A stretch of DNA of 64,000 nucleotides from the NCBI RefSeq assembly GCF_030269925.1, contig NC_085125.1:1208501-1272500 (forward strand), given 5' to 3'. Below, piece after piece: positions 40,675-51,615 of this stretch. The translations under genes and the position numbers were made by a program. Below the pieces are notes generated by a model. The model saw only the letters and a program-made list of their open reading frames with translations. It ran no database searches and was not told the DNA's origin. Origin of the DNA: Bombyx mori. Its lineage: Eukaryota; Arthropoda; Insecta; Lepidoptera; Bombycidae. The stretch's first letter is position 1. Each line of letters begins with the position of its first letter.

Positions 40675-43600
40675 GATCACACCTATCGCTTCCTGCAGGG
40701 AAACTTGAACCACTCCGCTGGGGCTCAGGACATGTTGCTCCAGACCATGGCGGAGTGGTCAATTGACGTGGCTGTGGTCGCCGAGCCATACTTCGTTCCC
40801 CCAGCGGATGACTGTTGGTTTGGGGACGTTGATGGCTTGGCGGCCATACATATCAGAAGAACCGCGATGGTCCCCCCCCTGGCGATGGTGACCAGGGGCC
40901 CCGGGATCGTCGCGGTACAGTTAGAAAATATCGTCGTGATCGGGGTGTACTTTTCTCCGAATCGGCCTACCGTCGAGTTCGAGCGGTTCCTGGACGGGCT
41001 AGAGGTGATCGCTCGTCACCTCGCTCCCCGTTCAGTGATACTGGCGGGGGACTTCAATGCGAAGTCTGTCGCTTGGGGTTCCCCATTCACGGACGCTCGT
41101 GGTAGGCTGCTGGAGGAGTGGGCGGTCGCGGTCGGTCTCTGTATCGTTAATAGGGGCTCGATCGCGACTTGCGTGCGGTGGACGGGCGAGTCTATCGTGG
41201 ACTTGACGTTCGCGAGCTCGCCCGTCGCGCGGCGCATCCTCGGCTGGAGAGTGGTGGTGGGGGCGGAATCGTTGTCCGATCACCGGTATATCCGGTACGA
41301 TCTTTCTGCCCCTGCGCCGACGCCGGCTGCAGGTGCCCGCGGGGTTGACCCCCCGCAGAGTGCATCCCGGTCATTCCCTAGGTGGGCACTGAAGCTCCTG
41401 AACAGGGAGCTCCTGGTGGAGGCCTCTATGGTGGCGGCGTGGGCGCCCAAGCGCCCACAACCTGTCGATGTGGAAACCGAGGCCGAATGGTTCCGGGGCG
41501 CGATGCACCGCATATGTGATGCCTCGATGCCCCGGGTCGGCTCTCGGCACTCTGGACGGCGACAGTCGCCCTGGTGGTCGCCCGAAATTGCAAGACTGCG
41601 TGCGGTCTCCATTCGGGCGAGCCGCCGGTGCACTAGACACCGCCGTCGCCGCCGCCTGCGGCGCGACGAGCCCGTCGCGTTCGCGGAGGAGGAAGCTCGG
41701 CTGCACCGCGAATATCGCGCTGCGAAGGACGCCCTGCGGCTGGCCATCAGGCGGGCCAAGGAGCAGAACATGGAGAGACTCTTGGAGGCGCTCGAAGCGG
41801 ATCCGTGGGGGAGCCCATACAAATTGGTACGCGGCAAGTTGCGCCCGTGGGCCCCCTCTATGACTGAGCGTCTCCAGCCCCAGCAGCTGCGGGACATCGT
41901 TTCGGCGTTGTTCCCGCAGGAGCGGGAGGGTTTTGTCCCTCCCGCTATGGGCGGGCCGTCTGACACCGTCGACGGCCAAGCTCCTGCTGAGGTGCCTCGT
42001 ATTACCGAGGCAGAGCTCCGGGTGGCCGTTGTCAAGATGACTGCGAAAGACACGGCCCCCGGCCCGGACGGAGTCCACGGCCGGGTATTGGCCTTGGCCC
42101 TCGGTGCCCTGGGGGACCGGCTCCTTGAGCTATATAATGGCTGCTTGGAGTCGGGACGGTTTCCGTCGCTCTGGCGGACGGGTAGACTTGTGTTGTTGAG
42201 GAAGGAGGGGCGCCCGGTGGATACAGCCGCCGGGTATCGTCCTATCGTGCTGCTGGACGAGGCGGGAAAATTGCTGGAACGTATTCTGGCTGCCCGCATC
42301 GTTCGGCACCTGGTCGGGGTGGGGCCTGACCTGTCGGCGGAGCAGTACGGCTTCCGGGAGGGCCGTTCGACCGTGGATGCAATTCTTCGCGTGCGGTCCC
42401 TCTCGGACGAGGCCGTTTCTCGGGGTGGGGTGGCGCTGGCGGTGTCTCTTGACATCGCCAACGCATTTAACACTCTGCCCTGGACCGTGATAGGGGGGGC
42501 ACTGGAGAGGCATGGAGTGCCCCTCTACCTCCGCCGGCTGGTTGGGTCCTATTAGGGGGCCAGGTCGGTCGTATGTACCGGGTACGGTGGGACCCTTCAT
42601 CGTTTTCCGGTCGTGCGTGGTGTTCCGCAGGGGTCGGTTCTCGGCCCCCTCTTGTGGAATATCGGGTACGACTGGGTGCTGAGGGGCGCCCTCCTCCCGG
42701 GCCTCCGCGTTATTTGTTACGCGGACGACACGTTGGTCGTGGCCCGGGGGGATGATTTTAGGGAGTCTGCCCGTCTCGCCACAGCGGGAGTGGCCCTCGT
42801 CGTCGGAAGGATAAGGAGGCTGGGTCTCGACGTGGCGCTCAATAAATCCGAGGCTCTGTGGTTTCACGGGCCGCGGAGGGCGCCACCCGTTGACACCCAC
42901 ATCGTGGTTGGAGGCGTCCGGATAGGGGTCGGGGTGCAGTTGAAGTACCTTGGCCTCGTGTTGGACAGCCGGTGGGCCTTTCGTGCTCACTTTGCGGAGC
43001 TGGTCCCCCGATTGATGGGGACGGCCGGTTCTTTGAGCCGGCTGCTCCCGAATATTGGGGGACCGGATCAGGTTGTGCGCCGTCTCTACGCGGGGGTGGT
43101 GCGATCGATGGCCCTGTACGGTGCACCTGTGTGGGCTGAGCCGCGCAACCGGGCCACTATGGCTCGGTTCTTGCGCCGGCCGCAGCGCACCGTTGCCATC
43201 AGGGTCATCCGCGGATATCGCACCGTCTCCTTCGAGGCGGCGTGTGTTTTGGCGGGGACGCCGCCATGGGAGCTGGAGGCGGAGTCGCTCGCTGCCGACT
43301 ATCGGTGGCGCAGCGAGCTTCGTGCTCGGGGCGTGGCGCGTGTTCCCGAGAGTGAGCTGCGGGCGCGGAAGGCCCATTCTCGGCGGTCCGTGCTCGAGTC
43401 GTGGTCGAGGCGATTGGCCAACCCCACGTGGGGGCTACGGACCGTCGAGGCGGTTTACCCGGTCTTTGATGACTGGGTGAATCGTGGCGAGGGACGTCTC
43501 ACCTTTCGTCTGGTGCAGGTGCTGACCGGGCACGGATGCTTCGGGAAGTACCTGCGCCGGATAGGGGCTGAGCCGACGACGAGGTGTCACCATTGTGGAC

Positions 43601-43887
43601 ACGACCTGGACACGGCGGAGCATACGCTCGCTGTCTGCCCCGCTTGGGAGGTGCAGCGCCGTGTCCTGGTCGCAAAGATAGGACCTGACTTGTCGCTGCC
43701 TGGCGTCGTGGCGTCGATGCTTGGCAGCGATGAGTCATGGAAGGCTATGCTCGACTTCTGCGAGTGCACCATCTCGCAGAAGGAGGCGGCGGGGCGAGTG
43801 AGGGAAAGCTCTCCTCACTACGCAGAAACCCGCCGCCGCCGAGCAGGGGGTCGGGACCGGGGTCGTATCCGTGACCTGGCCCCCTAA
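40672..43887 (+). pseudogene. R1-clade retrotransposon ORF2 (endonuclease-reverse transcriptase), one nonsense codon
   Basis: Without the stop the frame spans 1071 codons. The AP-type endonuclease occupies about residues 1-225: QGNLNHS at the start, GDFNAK near 126, SDH at 202-204 with the catalytic His. The reverse transcriptase follows: LLRKEGRP near 507, GYRPIVLLD, QYGFREGRST, motif A LDIANAF with Asp594, motif B RGVPQGSVLGPLLW, motif C YADD with Asp685-686, and motif D. A CX2CX8HX4C finger lies near 972. A TAG at 42553-42555 (codon 628) falls between motifs A and B and splits the catalytic core. The frame is otherwise continuous; reading resumes in the same frame directly after it, with no indel. 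It would nick the target and copy element RNA onto it; this copy cannot make active RT unless the stop is read through. Confidence 0.9.
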
Positions 43888-44290
43888 GAGCTAGGGGTCC
43901 CACCCGTTTGTGCGGGGAGGGACCCAGACGAGGGGTGGCGTGCTCTGCACGCTCACCCGCAATAGGAAGCCGGGTGATGGTAGACCGCGTTCCCCCGACC
44001 GCTCTGGGGGAAGGTGTAACGCGGCGCCATCAAAGCGGGCTCTCGGCCCGCTGAACGAGGGAACCGGTGGTCGTTTCGCTGGCGGCCACCGGTCCGGCGT
44101 CCGTGGGACGGTGGGATGGATGTAATGTGCTCTGCGTCAACCCTGTCCCGCCGTTTCAATAGCCCCGACTGGGCTCCGGCCCGGTCCGAGGTAGGGCGCC
44201 GGTTGTGAGCGGCAGGAGTTTTTAGTGAGGTTCAACTCCCACATACCCCACCTGCCGCGCGGGTGGGGATCCGGCGATTTTCTCCTGTGG
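43888..44290 (+). other. 3' UTR of the R1-clade element
   Basis: GC-rich, non-coding, with inverted segments such as CACCGGTTCC-type and GAACCGGTGG near 44060-44095. Its 3' end GGCGATTTTCTCCTGTGG precedes the poly(A) in both copies (also at 56141-56158) and is probably the site recognised by the reverse transcriptase. Confidence 0.8.
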
Positions 44291-44320
<30 letters not shown>

Positions 44321-44322
<2 letters not shown>

Positions 44323-44333
44323 TAACGGTATCA
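44321..44333 (+). repeat. Target site duplication of the R1-clade element, right
   Basis: GGTAACGGTATCA directly after the 30-base poly(A). Confidence 0.95.
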
Positions 44334-44411
44334 AAGTAATACTTAAGTTAAGATGAATACTTTGAGGAATTGTTTGATGAATTGTTTGAGTTCTTAGCCA
44401 CATACTTCATT

Positions 44412-44640
44412 GCTGAAGGTCGTGTCCCTGAAAGCCCTTCGGGGCTCTTTGTACAATCAGCTTCCATTTCGTTCGGTTTTTGGCTTCTCTCAGGGCGGTC
44501 GCAACAGAGAGTCCAGTGAGCGCAGTTATCTGATCTAACCAACGGTTTGGTGGCCGGCCGGCGGGTCTTTTGACCCTATCATCTCGTTTTTTACCACAAT
44601 ACCGTCCGCCATTGGAGTACGGAGTAGAGCTCTTCGATAC
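44412..44640 (-). pseudogene. LINE ORF2 C-terminal fragment (RTE/BovB-like)
   Basis: On the minus strand PPNRWLDQITALTGLSVATA, then LREAKNRTKWKLIVQRAPKG and a stop near 44414. The GRPPNRW-LD and ATALREAKNR-KW blocks are the common ending of such LINE ORF2 proteins. Frame changes occur upstream. It lies 90 bp beyond the R1-clade insertion. Confidence 0.65.
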
Positions 44641-44883
44641 TGCCTAGAACTAGTACATTCATCTATAGTGCGTTTCCAGAGGTCTCTATGAGGGCCTACC
44701 ATTCGGTATTCTACAACAACATTTACTACTACAAAGCGGATTGGCTCAACTTTGATTCAGAGAAATATCTAACTTATTCTTGATGAAATAGTGATTCCAC
44801 TTTCATTTTAACTGGAATTTTCTTGTGCATTAAAGTTACTTTGAATACAGATGCGAGACAAGTCAGGCACGTTGCTTATTAAT

Positions 44884-45102
44884 AACTAGCGACCCGCCCT
44901 CGCTTCGCTTCGGAAACATTAAAACACACATGAAACCAAAAAAATAAAATAAAAAAAAATTAAAAAAAGTAGCCTATGTTCATCAGGGACAATGTCGGCT
45001 TCTAATGGAAAAAGAATTTTTCAAATCGGTCCAGTAGTTTCGGAGCCTATTCGAAACAAACAAACAAACAAATCTTTCCTCTTTATAATATTAGTATAGA
45101 TA
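44884..45102 (+). repeat. Dispersed repeat, family D, copy 3
   Basis: Starts ACTAGCGACCCGCCCTCGC and ends ATAATATTAGTATAGATA, with the AAATCGGTCCAGTAGTTTCG block inside. Confidence 0.7.
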
Positions 45103-45150
45103 ATACTTGAATTACTATTACAATCCGTAATCAACGAATCCAGTAGAACT

Positions 45151-45329
45151 ACAAGACGGTAATGAATGGAATGAGCTCCCCTCCACGGTGTGTCCCTTCT
45201 TGAAACGAGGACTGTGGAGAGTATTACAACGGTAGGCAATAATTTGGTTCTGCCCCTCCTGGTATTGCTGACGTCCATGGACGACGGTAACCACTGACCA
45301 TTAGGCGGTTCGTGTGCTCGTCTAATTTT
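45151..45329 (+). pseudogene. LINE 3' end, GRQRLGSAPG family, longest copy
   Basis: Reads NEWNELPSTV, then PFLKRGLWRVL, the C-terminus of this LINE's ORF2; the later GRQ-type codons are mutated (CAACGGTAGGCAATAATTTGG). The 3' UTR ends at GCTCGTCTAA without a poly(A). WNELPSTVFP-type wording places the family in the CR1/Jockey group. Confidence 0.7.
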
Positions 45330-45485
45330 TAGCCACTTATGTCGGTCAGTGGCACAGTGAAGTGCGTGGCTCAGTCTCATGTCCAGATACTCAGACACTT
45401 GGTCACTCCATATTTTTCGGCTACGACCTCTGGATCGTCTTCCATGCACTTTACCCGTCACTATGAGTCTCTCCAGGTTGTCAGA
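45330..45485 (-). pseudogene. LINE ORF2 C-terminal fragment (RTE/BovB-like)
   Basis: The minus strand reads GRRSRGRSRKIWSDQV, then LHCATDRHKWLKI, a recognisable ORF2 end of RTE-type LINEs. It abuts the opposite-strand LINE 3' end at 45329. Confidence 0.65.
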
Positions 45486-45747
45486 GGGTTTTCTTGCTAT
45501 GTCTGTCTGCCTACAAGGTTAATAAAAAAAAACATTTATATGCTGTTTTTTCTTTGAGTTCGAAGTAATCTCACTTTACTCATCAATCGCTTTATAATAA
45601 GGGATTCTATTAAACTCTTAAGAGAGTTGGTAACACGATTTAAACATTAGTATAATATGACAAATACATGTGTAAATTGAAATTGAATTGAAGGTAGCGT
45701 CTCAACAAATGCTAGTCCGTAACAAAAGAGACAATCTAATGAAGTTT

Positions 45748-45851
45748 ACTGATGGTAGAACGCCCTGCCTACTTTGGCCTTGGTAATACGTTTCAGTTTG
45801 AGAGGTCGGGCAGACGTTACACTGTAAAAACTGAGACCCTAAAACTCTTAA
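45748..45851 (+). repeat. Bm1 SINE, left part of an interrupted old copy
   Basis: Diverged body (CTGATGGTAGAACGCCCTGCC to GAGACCCTAAAACTCTTAA). It breaks at the point where a full Bm1 begins; the rest is at 46255-46368. Confidence 0.72.
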
Positions 45852-46254
45852 AAGTCGTCGTGGCCTAAAGGATAAGACGTCCGGTGCATTCGTATATAGC
45901 GATGCACCGGTGTTCGAATCCCGCAGGCGGGTACCAATTTTTCTACTGAAATACGTACTCAACAAATGTTCACGATTGACTTCCGCGGTGAAGGAATAAC
46001 ATCGTGCAATAAAAATCAAACCCGCAAAATTATAATTTGCGTAATCACTGGTGGTAGGACCTCTTGGGAGTCCGCACGGGTAGGTACCACCACCCCGCCT
46101 ATTTTCTGCCGTGAAGCAGTAATGCGTTTCGGCTTGAAGGGTGGGGCAGCCGTTGTAACTATACTGAGACCTAGATGTCTATGGGCTCCAGTAACCACTT
46201 AGCACCAGGTGGGCTGTGAGCTCGTCCATCCACCTAAGCAATAAAAAAAAAAAA
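45852..46254 (+). repeat. Bm1 SINE with head, inserted in an older Bm1
   Basis: Intact tRNA-like head (45852-45930), linker and body. A deletion joins GAGACCT directly to AGATGTCTATGGG near 46172. Tail of about 14 A at 46241-46254. Confidence 0.92.
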
Positions 46255-46368
46255 GTCCCAAGATAGGTGGCGGAATTTACGTTGTATATTTCTATGGGCT
46301 CCGGTAACCACGTCACACCAGGTGGGCCGTGAGCTCGTCCACCCATTTAAGCAATAAAAAAATAAAAA
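46255..46368 (+). repeat. Bm1 SINE, right part of the interrupted old copy
   Basis: Resumes with AAGATAGGTGGCGGAATTTACG and runs to its own tail AAGCAATAAAAAAATAAAAA. Confidence 0.78.
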
Positions 46369-46759
46369 GCCACTACCGTTCTCTCTTCTTGTATTTCTCT
46401 AACTCCTTAGACCCATTCTCCTATGAATTAGACCACAAGCAGCCGAGGAGTGCTGTGACTAGTTTACGACAAGTAACATAGAGCTCGGCTCTGTGCCGTC
46501 GTCTGTGACTAGACGTTGTTTAATGCACGATTTTATTATTCAGATTCCACAGAATAATATAATACTTTAACTGTTCGCTATGACGGAAATTCAGTTATTT
46601 ATTTCAAGAAAAATGTTGATTGTACAGGAATCATCTTATTTTTACTAACTGCCGCTGTAGCACTAAAGCCAACGACCGATTTTGTCAAAGAAATACCTGA
46701 CACATCCTTGCGAACGATTTTCATGAAGAAGAAAAAAAACGTGTAATAAAAATGGAATC
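46369..46759. other. No feature recognised
   Basis: No coding signal or known repeat. Confidence 0.4.
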
Positions 46760-47122
46760 TGCCATTCTATACATATAAATAAAATTGGAGTGTCTGTTTG
46801 TAATATTGAAATAGCCTCTTTTTATTACGTGCATATGAATATATATACGGTACATACACCAAAATAGCATTTTTTTACAATTGCTGTCTGTCTGTCTGTT
46901 TGTTCCGGCTAATCTCTGAAACGGATGGACCGATTTTAACGAGACTTTCACTGATAGGTAGCTGTTGATATAAGGAGTAACTTAGGCTACTTTTTTAGAC
47001 TAGCTTCGTCCCGCGGCTTCACCCGCGGTACAACAATAACCGCGGGTAGCATCGCGGGACTCAGCTATCAATAATAAAATTTAATGTTTCCGAAGCGATG
47101 CGAGGGCGGGTCGCTAGTCTAT
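46760..47122. repeat. Dispersed repeat, family G, copy 1
   Basis: From CATATAAATAAAATTGGAG through CTGTCTGTCTGTCTGTTTG and GGACCGATTTTAACG to CCGCGGTACAACAATAACCG and GCATCGCGGGACTC. A second copy is at 60196-60492. The right end adds GAGGGCGGGTCGCTAGT, the inverse of the family D start, so a D fragment may be attached. Confidence 0.7.
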
Positions 47123-47374
47123 TCATATAATTACTGGCAATGGCGATGTCCACATGGATTGGAACAATCCTGTTAACTGGAACACATGAAATAATAGAAC
47201 GGTAGGACCAACACGTGTTGACTCAACGTACAACGTTGGCTAAATATTGTTTATACTTAGTCCAGCCATAAGTTCTGTTACAAATGCAAATGCATTTTTT
47301 ATGAAGTAACGTAACATTATTAAAATTTATACCTACATGTTTATTAAAGTCTCAGCTAAATAAAATAAAAAAAT

Positions 47375-47510
47375 CTATTCGAAATGGCCACATTTGGCTT
47401 TTATACAGGCCTTTAATCTGTTTGGCCACGAATCTACCGATTTACGCACTGTTTCCAAGGTAAATTTCGCCACTGCTTGCTCCAAAGACTTTTTTAAGAG
47501 ACTCAATGTA
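47375..47510 (-). pseudogene. Mariner-type transposase C-terminal remnant
   Basis: The minus strand reads SLKKSLEQAVAKFTLETVRK, then SVDSWPNRLKACIKAKCGHFE and a stop at 47375-47377. It aligns with the last 40 residues of the DD37D transposase at 49791-50821 (SWPNRLKACI against DWPRRLKACI; GHFE end identical), but from a clearly different family member. Nothing upstream is recognisable. Confidence 0.7.
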
Positions 47511-48002
47511 TCGTTTAGAGCAAGACCTCTAAAACTGACTGTAGAGATTTCTAAATTGTTCTAAGACAACAAAAGTGATTGGTGTACTCAATATTTATCG
47601 TAGCTCGATCACCCTACTTGTCCCTATATTGTCTAACGATGGTGTTAATAATTGTGGCTTCTCCAACACATTGAAAAATATTTTTAAGATTTTTCTAAAT
47701 AAATTTGAAAATGTATCTAGAATAATTTCAAAAATATTCTCATCTCAGGAGCAACAGCAGCTAAAAGACTACATAAAATCGTAATTAACGAAAAATAATT
47801 TGATAAAACATAAGAGGCACAACAAACATGAATTACTAAGTGTTTCGCGCTCAAAGAAGGACACCATTACTAAGGGTCTTTATGAAGACGAAATGCTAAT
47901 GTAATACAACGAAACGTAAAGGACGAAACGACATCCCTTCAATAGAACGTTTGCCCTAAGGGTGCATTTTAATGAGGGCGAGAAGATTTGTCATGTATTA
48001 AT
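47511..48002. other. No feature recognised
   Basis: AT-rich. It may hold decayed parts of the transposase remnant to its left, but no motif is visible. Confidence 0.4.
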
Positions 48003-48006
48003 ATAT

Positions 48007-48383
48007 TGTTACGCGCTGGGGTTCGGGATAAATAAATGTTCCACCAAAGTGCAACTTAAAACTGTATTTGTCACTTAGAACACACACAGAACAATTTAAA
48101 ATTCTCAATTCGCTTCTTCCGCTTCGCTTCCGGTGATCCGTTTGCTGTTTCGCTTCGATTACTAACTGACTGCGTGCCATCTCTGCAACTCTTTTATAGT
48201 CGATACGACATCCCTAGGATCGTCGAGAAAATTACTCACAAGTCGAGTATTTTCGATGTGTGTGTTTCCGCTATTTGACAATAGATGGTGTTGTACTTCT
48301 CGAGCGTTCTCGATGCTACTAGATCATTCAATATTTGCTTCAGCTATTCGGCGATAGATGGCGTTACTCTTACCGGCGTAACT
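48007..48383 (-). repeat. Solo LTR, Gypsy-like, second copy
   Basis: Reverse-oriented relative of the LTR at 19577-19944: the low end is TGTTACGCGCTGG and the high end CCGGCGTAACT (last base changed from A). Flanks ATAT (48003-48006) and ATCT (48384-48387) could be a 4-bp duplication with one mismatch. Confidence 0.7.
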
Positions 48384-48534
48384 ATCTAGCACGAATTAAA
48401 AGGGAGAAAGTTAAATTGCTCAATTTGTTTGTTAATATATTCTTTGTTTGGTTTTCAATTTCGTGTTTCTGTCATTATGCTCTTTTGTATTGAATTTTTT
48501 TCGGTTTATTATTGAAGAGTTTACGGCCTACCGG

Positions 48535-48960
48535 TTTTTTTTATTGCTTAGATGGGTGGACGAGCTCTCAGCCCACCTGGTGTTAAAAGGTTACTGGAGC
48601 CCATAGACATCTACAACGTAAATGCCACCCACCTTGAGATATAGGTTCTAAGGTCTCAAGTATAGTTATAACGGTTGCCCGACCCTTCAAACCGAAACGG
48701 ATAACTGCTTCCCAGCAGAAAAGGCAGGGTGGTGGTACCTACCCACGCGGACTCACAAGAGATCCTACCACCAGTAATTACGCAAATTATAATTTTGTGG
48801 GTTTATTTTTTATTATGTGAAGTTATTCCTTCACCGTGGAAGTCAATCGTGAACATTTAATTTTGTTGACGTTACGTATTTCATTAGTCAATTTAGCCCG
48901 CCTGGGATTAGCATCGCTAAAGACGACAGGACGTCTTATCCTTTGGACCACGACGAGTTC
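48535..48960 (-). repeat. Bm1 SINE, near full length, head decayed
   Basis: Tail, body and linker are clear. The head (48895-48960) keeps GACGTCTTATCCTTTGG and CACGACGA but has lost the B box. Confidence 0.88.
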
Positions 48961-49032
48961 AATTTGAGTTTTGAGTGTTGAATTTTGAGAGAGTTTTGAG
49001 TGGTATCGAAATCAAAATATCAATTATATTAT

Positions 49033-49275
49033 AGAATAGCTGACCCAGCAGACTTCGTAGTGCCTCAATCAATAAATAACAGACGGGGGACGGGATCAAA
49101 GAAAAAACAAAACTGTTATTTTTATTTAACTCCGAGCGTTTTCATATTTATCTACCTTTTAAACCTTCTCTGGACTGCTGCAAATAATTTAAAACCAAAA
49201 TTAGACAAATCGGTCCAGCCATTCTCGAGGATTAGCGAGACTAACGAACAGTAATTCATTTTTATATATATAGAA
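49033..49275 (-). repeat. Dispersed repeat, family E, copy 3
   Basis: TAGCTGACCCAGCAGACTTCG to GAGACTAACGAACAGTAATTC, with a deletion of about 30 bases relative to the copy at 51817. Confidence 0.78.
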
Positions 49276-49651
49276 GATTACAAGTTTTACAACACAACAC
49301 TGCTTTACGGCAAAGTTAGGCATGATGGTAATTAAGAAGTTCGAATTATGCTAAGTTTGTCTGCACAAAAAAATCTTTTCGCAACTTAGTCTATCCGAAA
49401 GTTTCATTTCCTATGAAGAAAATCGAAGAAAATAATTTAATTGACCGATCGTAATGAAATTTCGCAAACAAACTTTCAGAGAAACAAAAAAGCACATATA
49501 TACGGCTCAGCTTTCATCCAGAACATAAAAAAAATATATTGAATGTTTATGCAAAAAAAGCTATCCCATGAAACATCTGTATTATAATACGCGTTTATTA
49601 GCTTCATACGTATGTTAGTATAAATGTTATAATACTATGTACCTATATACC
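49276..49651. other. No feature recognised
   Basis: AT-rich DNA up to the mariner-type insertion. Confidence 0.45.
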
Positions 49652-49653
49652 TA

Positions 49654-50942
49654 GTCAGGTCATAAGTATTGTCACACAGTAAAAACTTTTCTTTTAGAAT
49701 GCTGGCCACAAAAAAGTTTATTGAATTCGAATTTCGAATTGTTCATGAAAATAAAAATGTATATTTTTAGAATTTTACTCATTTTTAAATATGGAGTGGA
49801 CGCTTAAAGAAGACCGTGTTGCAGTTAATGCGTTGCATCGTTGCGGTTACGCGCCAATTCAAATTTTTAACATACTGAAAATTTTTAATATAACCAAAAG
49901 ATTCGTTTATCGTACCATCAAACGATACAATGAAGACTCTAGTGTAGATGACAGGTCAAGAAGTGGTCGCCCTCGGTCTGTTAGGACTCCAGCAGTGATA
50001 AAAGCTGTGAAGGCGCGAATTCAAAGAAATCCCAAACGTAAGCAGAAACTGTTGGCCCTTCAGATGGGGTTAAGCAGAACCACGGTGAAAATGAAGATTT
50101 AGGGCTTCGAGCATATCGAAGAAAAACAGGGCATCGTTTGAATGCTCGTCTAATGGACCTGAGACTGAAGAGATGCCGCGCTTTGTTGAAGCGGTACGCG
50201 GGAAAAAAATATCGGGAAATTCTTTTTTCGGATGAAAAAATTTTTACCGTAGAAGAGAGCTACAACAAACAAAATGATAAGGTGTACGCACACAGTAGTG
50301 AAGAAGCGAGCAACCGTATTCCGCGTGTCCAACGAGGTCATTTTCCATCCTCGCTCATGGTATGGTTGGGAGTTTCTTATTGGGGCTTAACAGAGGTAAA
50401 TTTTTGTGAGAAAGATGTAAAAACGAATGCCGTTGTGTATCAAAATACAGTCCTGACGAACCTTGTGGAACCTGTTTCTCATACCATGTTCAATAACAGG
50501 CACTGGGTATTCCAACAAGATTCGGCGCCAGCTCATAGAGCGAAGAGCACACAAGATTGGCTGGCAGCGCGTGAAATCGACTTCATCCGGCACGAAGACT
50601 GGCCCTCCTCCAGTCCAGATTTGAATCCGTTAGATTACAAGATATGGCAACACTTGGAGGAAAAGGCGTGCTCAAAGCCTCATCCCAATTTGGAGTCACT
50701 CAAGACATCCTTGATTAAGGCAGTCGCCGATATTGACATGGACCTCGTTCGTGCTGCGATAGACGACTGGCCGCGCAGATTGAAGGCCTGTATTCAAAAT
50801 CACGGAGGTCATTTTGAATAAACTTTAGTGTCATAAGAATCTATGTTTTGTTAAGTTCATTTTGGTATATTAATGGTTACATAATGAATAAACTTGTTTC
50901 AATTATTTTACATTAAACATGTGACAGAATTTATGACCTGAC
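49654..50942 (+). mobile_element. Mariner-type transposon, DD37D (maT) group, 1289 bp
   Basis: Inverted ends GTCAGGTCATAAGTATTGTC (49654 onward) and, read inward from 50942, GTCAGGTCATAAATTCTGTC differ at few positions. TA at 49652-49653 and 50943-50944 is the duplicated target. The single gene encodes a transposase in two frames (49791-50821). The size and ends are complete, so the copy is whole except for a small deletion in its gene. It resembles Bombyx elements described as maT or Bmmar6; that name should be checked. Confidence 0.9.
49791..50821 (+). pseudogene. DD37D mariner-type transposase, broken by a frameshift
   Basis: The N-terminal frame (49791-50102) carries the paired helix-turn-helix DNA-binding region with the GRPRSVRTP linker. 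The catalytic part is in another frame (readable from about 50089, first ATG 50138, to 50821): FSDEKIF holds the first Asp, VFQQDSAPAH the second, and SSPDLNPLDY the third. Exactly 37 residues separate the second and third Asp, which defines the DD37D group. The shift lies near 50086-50095, where a few bases are missing between TTVK and NEDLG. The C-terminus ends in NHGGHFE. Total length, about 340 residues, is normal for the group. All catalytic residues remain, but the protein cannot be made in one piece. Confidence 0.9.
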
Positions 50943-50944
50943 TA

Positions 50945-51332
50945 GGTAGTATGTAACGGAATCTGTGAACATGATTTTGACCCCCTTCAAAACGTCGGAT
51001 TAACTCAAATTTTGGCATACCTATTAATGACCAATGACAATTCAATATTCTAAACAATCTGATCCGTTATCCTTACTAGGATAATCAGGATTAGCGATTT
51101 TTTGTTTTCCTGAGACCCTGTGTGACTGCGTCAAGACCAAGAAGGGAAACTACCAGACGCGCCGATCAACTATTTCTCGGATAAGTTACTGTCTGATTCA
51201 GATGACGTTTTTGAAAAATTGAAAAAAATATATTGAATAAGTTGAAATTCAACTAAAAAGTGGGAAAAAAAAATAGTTTAAAAAACTTAAAAAAATCCGC
51301 CTTTATAGTAAATCCAACTAAAAAATTTATCT
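50945..51332. other. No feature recognised
   Basis: AT-rich, non-coding. Confidence 0.45.
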
Positions 51333-51615
51333 ATAAAAATTAATTGCTGTTCGTTAGTCTCGCTAAAACTCGAAAACGACTGAACCGATTTGGCTAATTT
51401 TGGTCTTGAATTATTTGTGGAAGTCTGGAAAAGGTTTAAAAGTTACATAATTAAGAAAATGCTCGGAATTAAATAAAAAAAAACAATTTTGTTTTTCCTT
51501 TGAGTGTCCCCCGTCGGACGGATTCCTTTTGTTTGTTTTAAGTTTATGTTATACAGAAGTTTAGGTCTTTTATTTATTGATTGAGGCACTACGAAGTCTG
51601 CCGGGTCAGCTAGTA
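51333..51615 (+). repeat. Dispersed repeat, family E, copy 4 (left arm of a large inverted repeat)
   Basis: From ATTAATTGCTGTTCGTTAGTC to CTGCCGGGTCAGCTAGTAG. The copy at 51817-52085 is its reverse complement, 200 bp away. Confidence 0.82.

Larger units (their letters stand above)
37491..44320 (+). mobile_element. R1-clade non-LTR retrotransposon, full length (6.8 kb)
   Basis: The element runs from CCCCACCG, directly after the 13-bp duplication, to a run of 30 A. It has an 800-bp 5' UTR with tandem repeats, ORF1 (gag-like), ORF2 (endonuclease, reverse transcriptase, Cys-His finger), a 400-bp 3' UTR and poly(A). GC content is far above the flanks. The two-ORF layout, TAATG junction, triple zinc knuckle in ORF1 and CX2CX8HX4C finger after the RT are features of the R1 clade (R1, TRAS, SART). 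Unlike those, it sits neither in 28S rDNA nor in telomeric TTAGG repeats. One stop in ORF2 is the only disabling lesion I see. Confidence 0.93.

Noticed and set aside
41280..42473. 397-codon minus-strand open frame
   Set aside because: Opposite strand of ORF2 in GC-rich sequence; no independent protein features.
42130..43377. 415-codon minus-strand open frame, repeated at 54421-55245
   Set aside because: Antisense to the RT; its conservation between copies follows from the sense gene.
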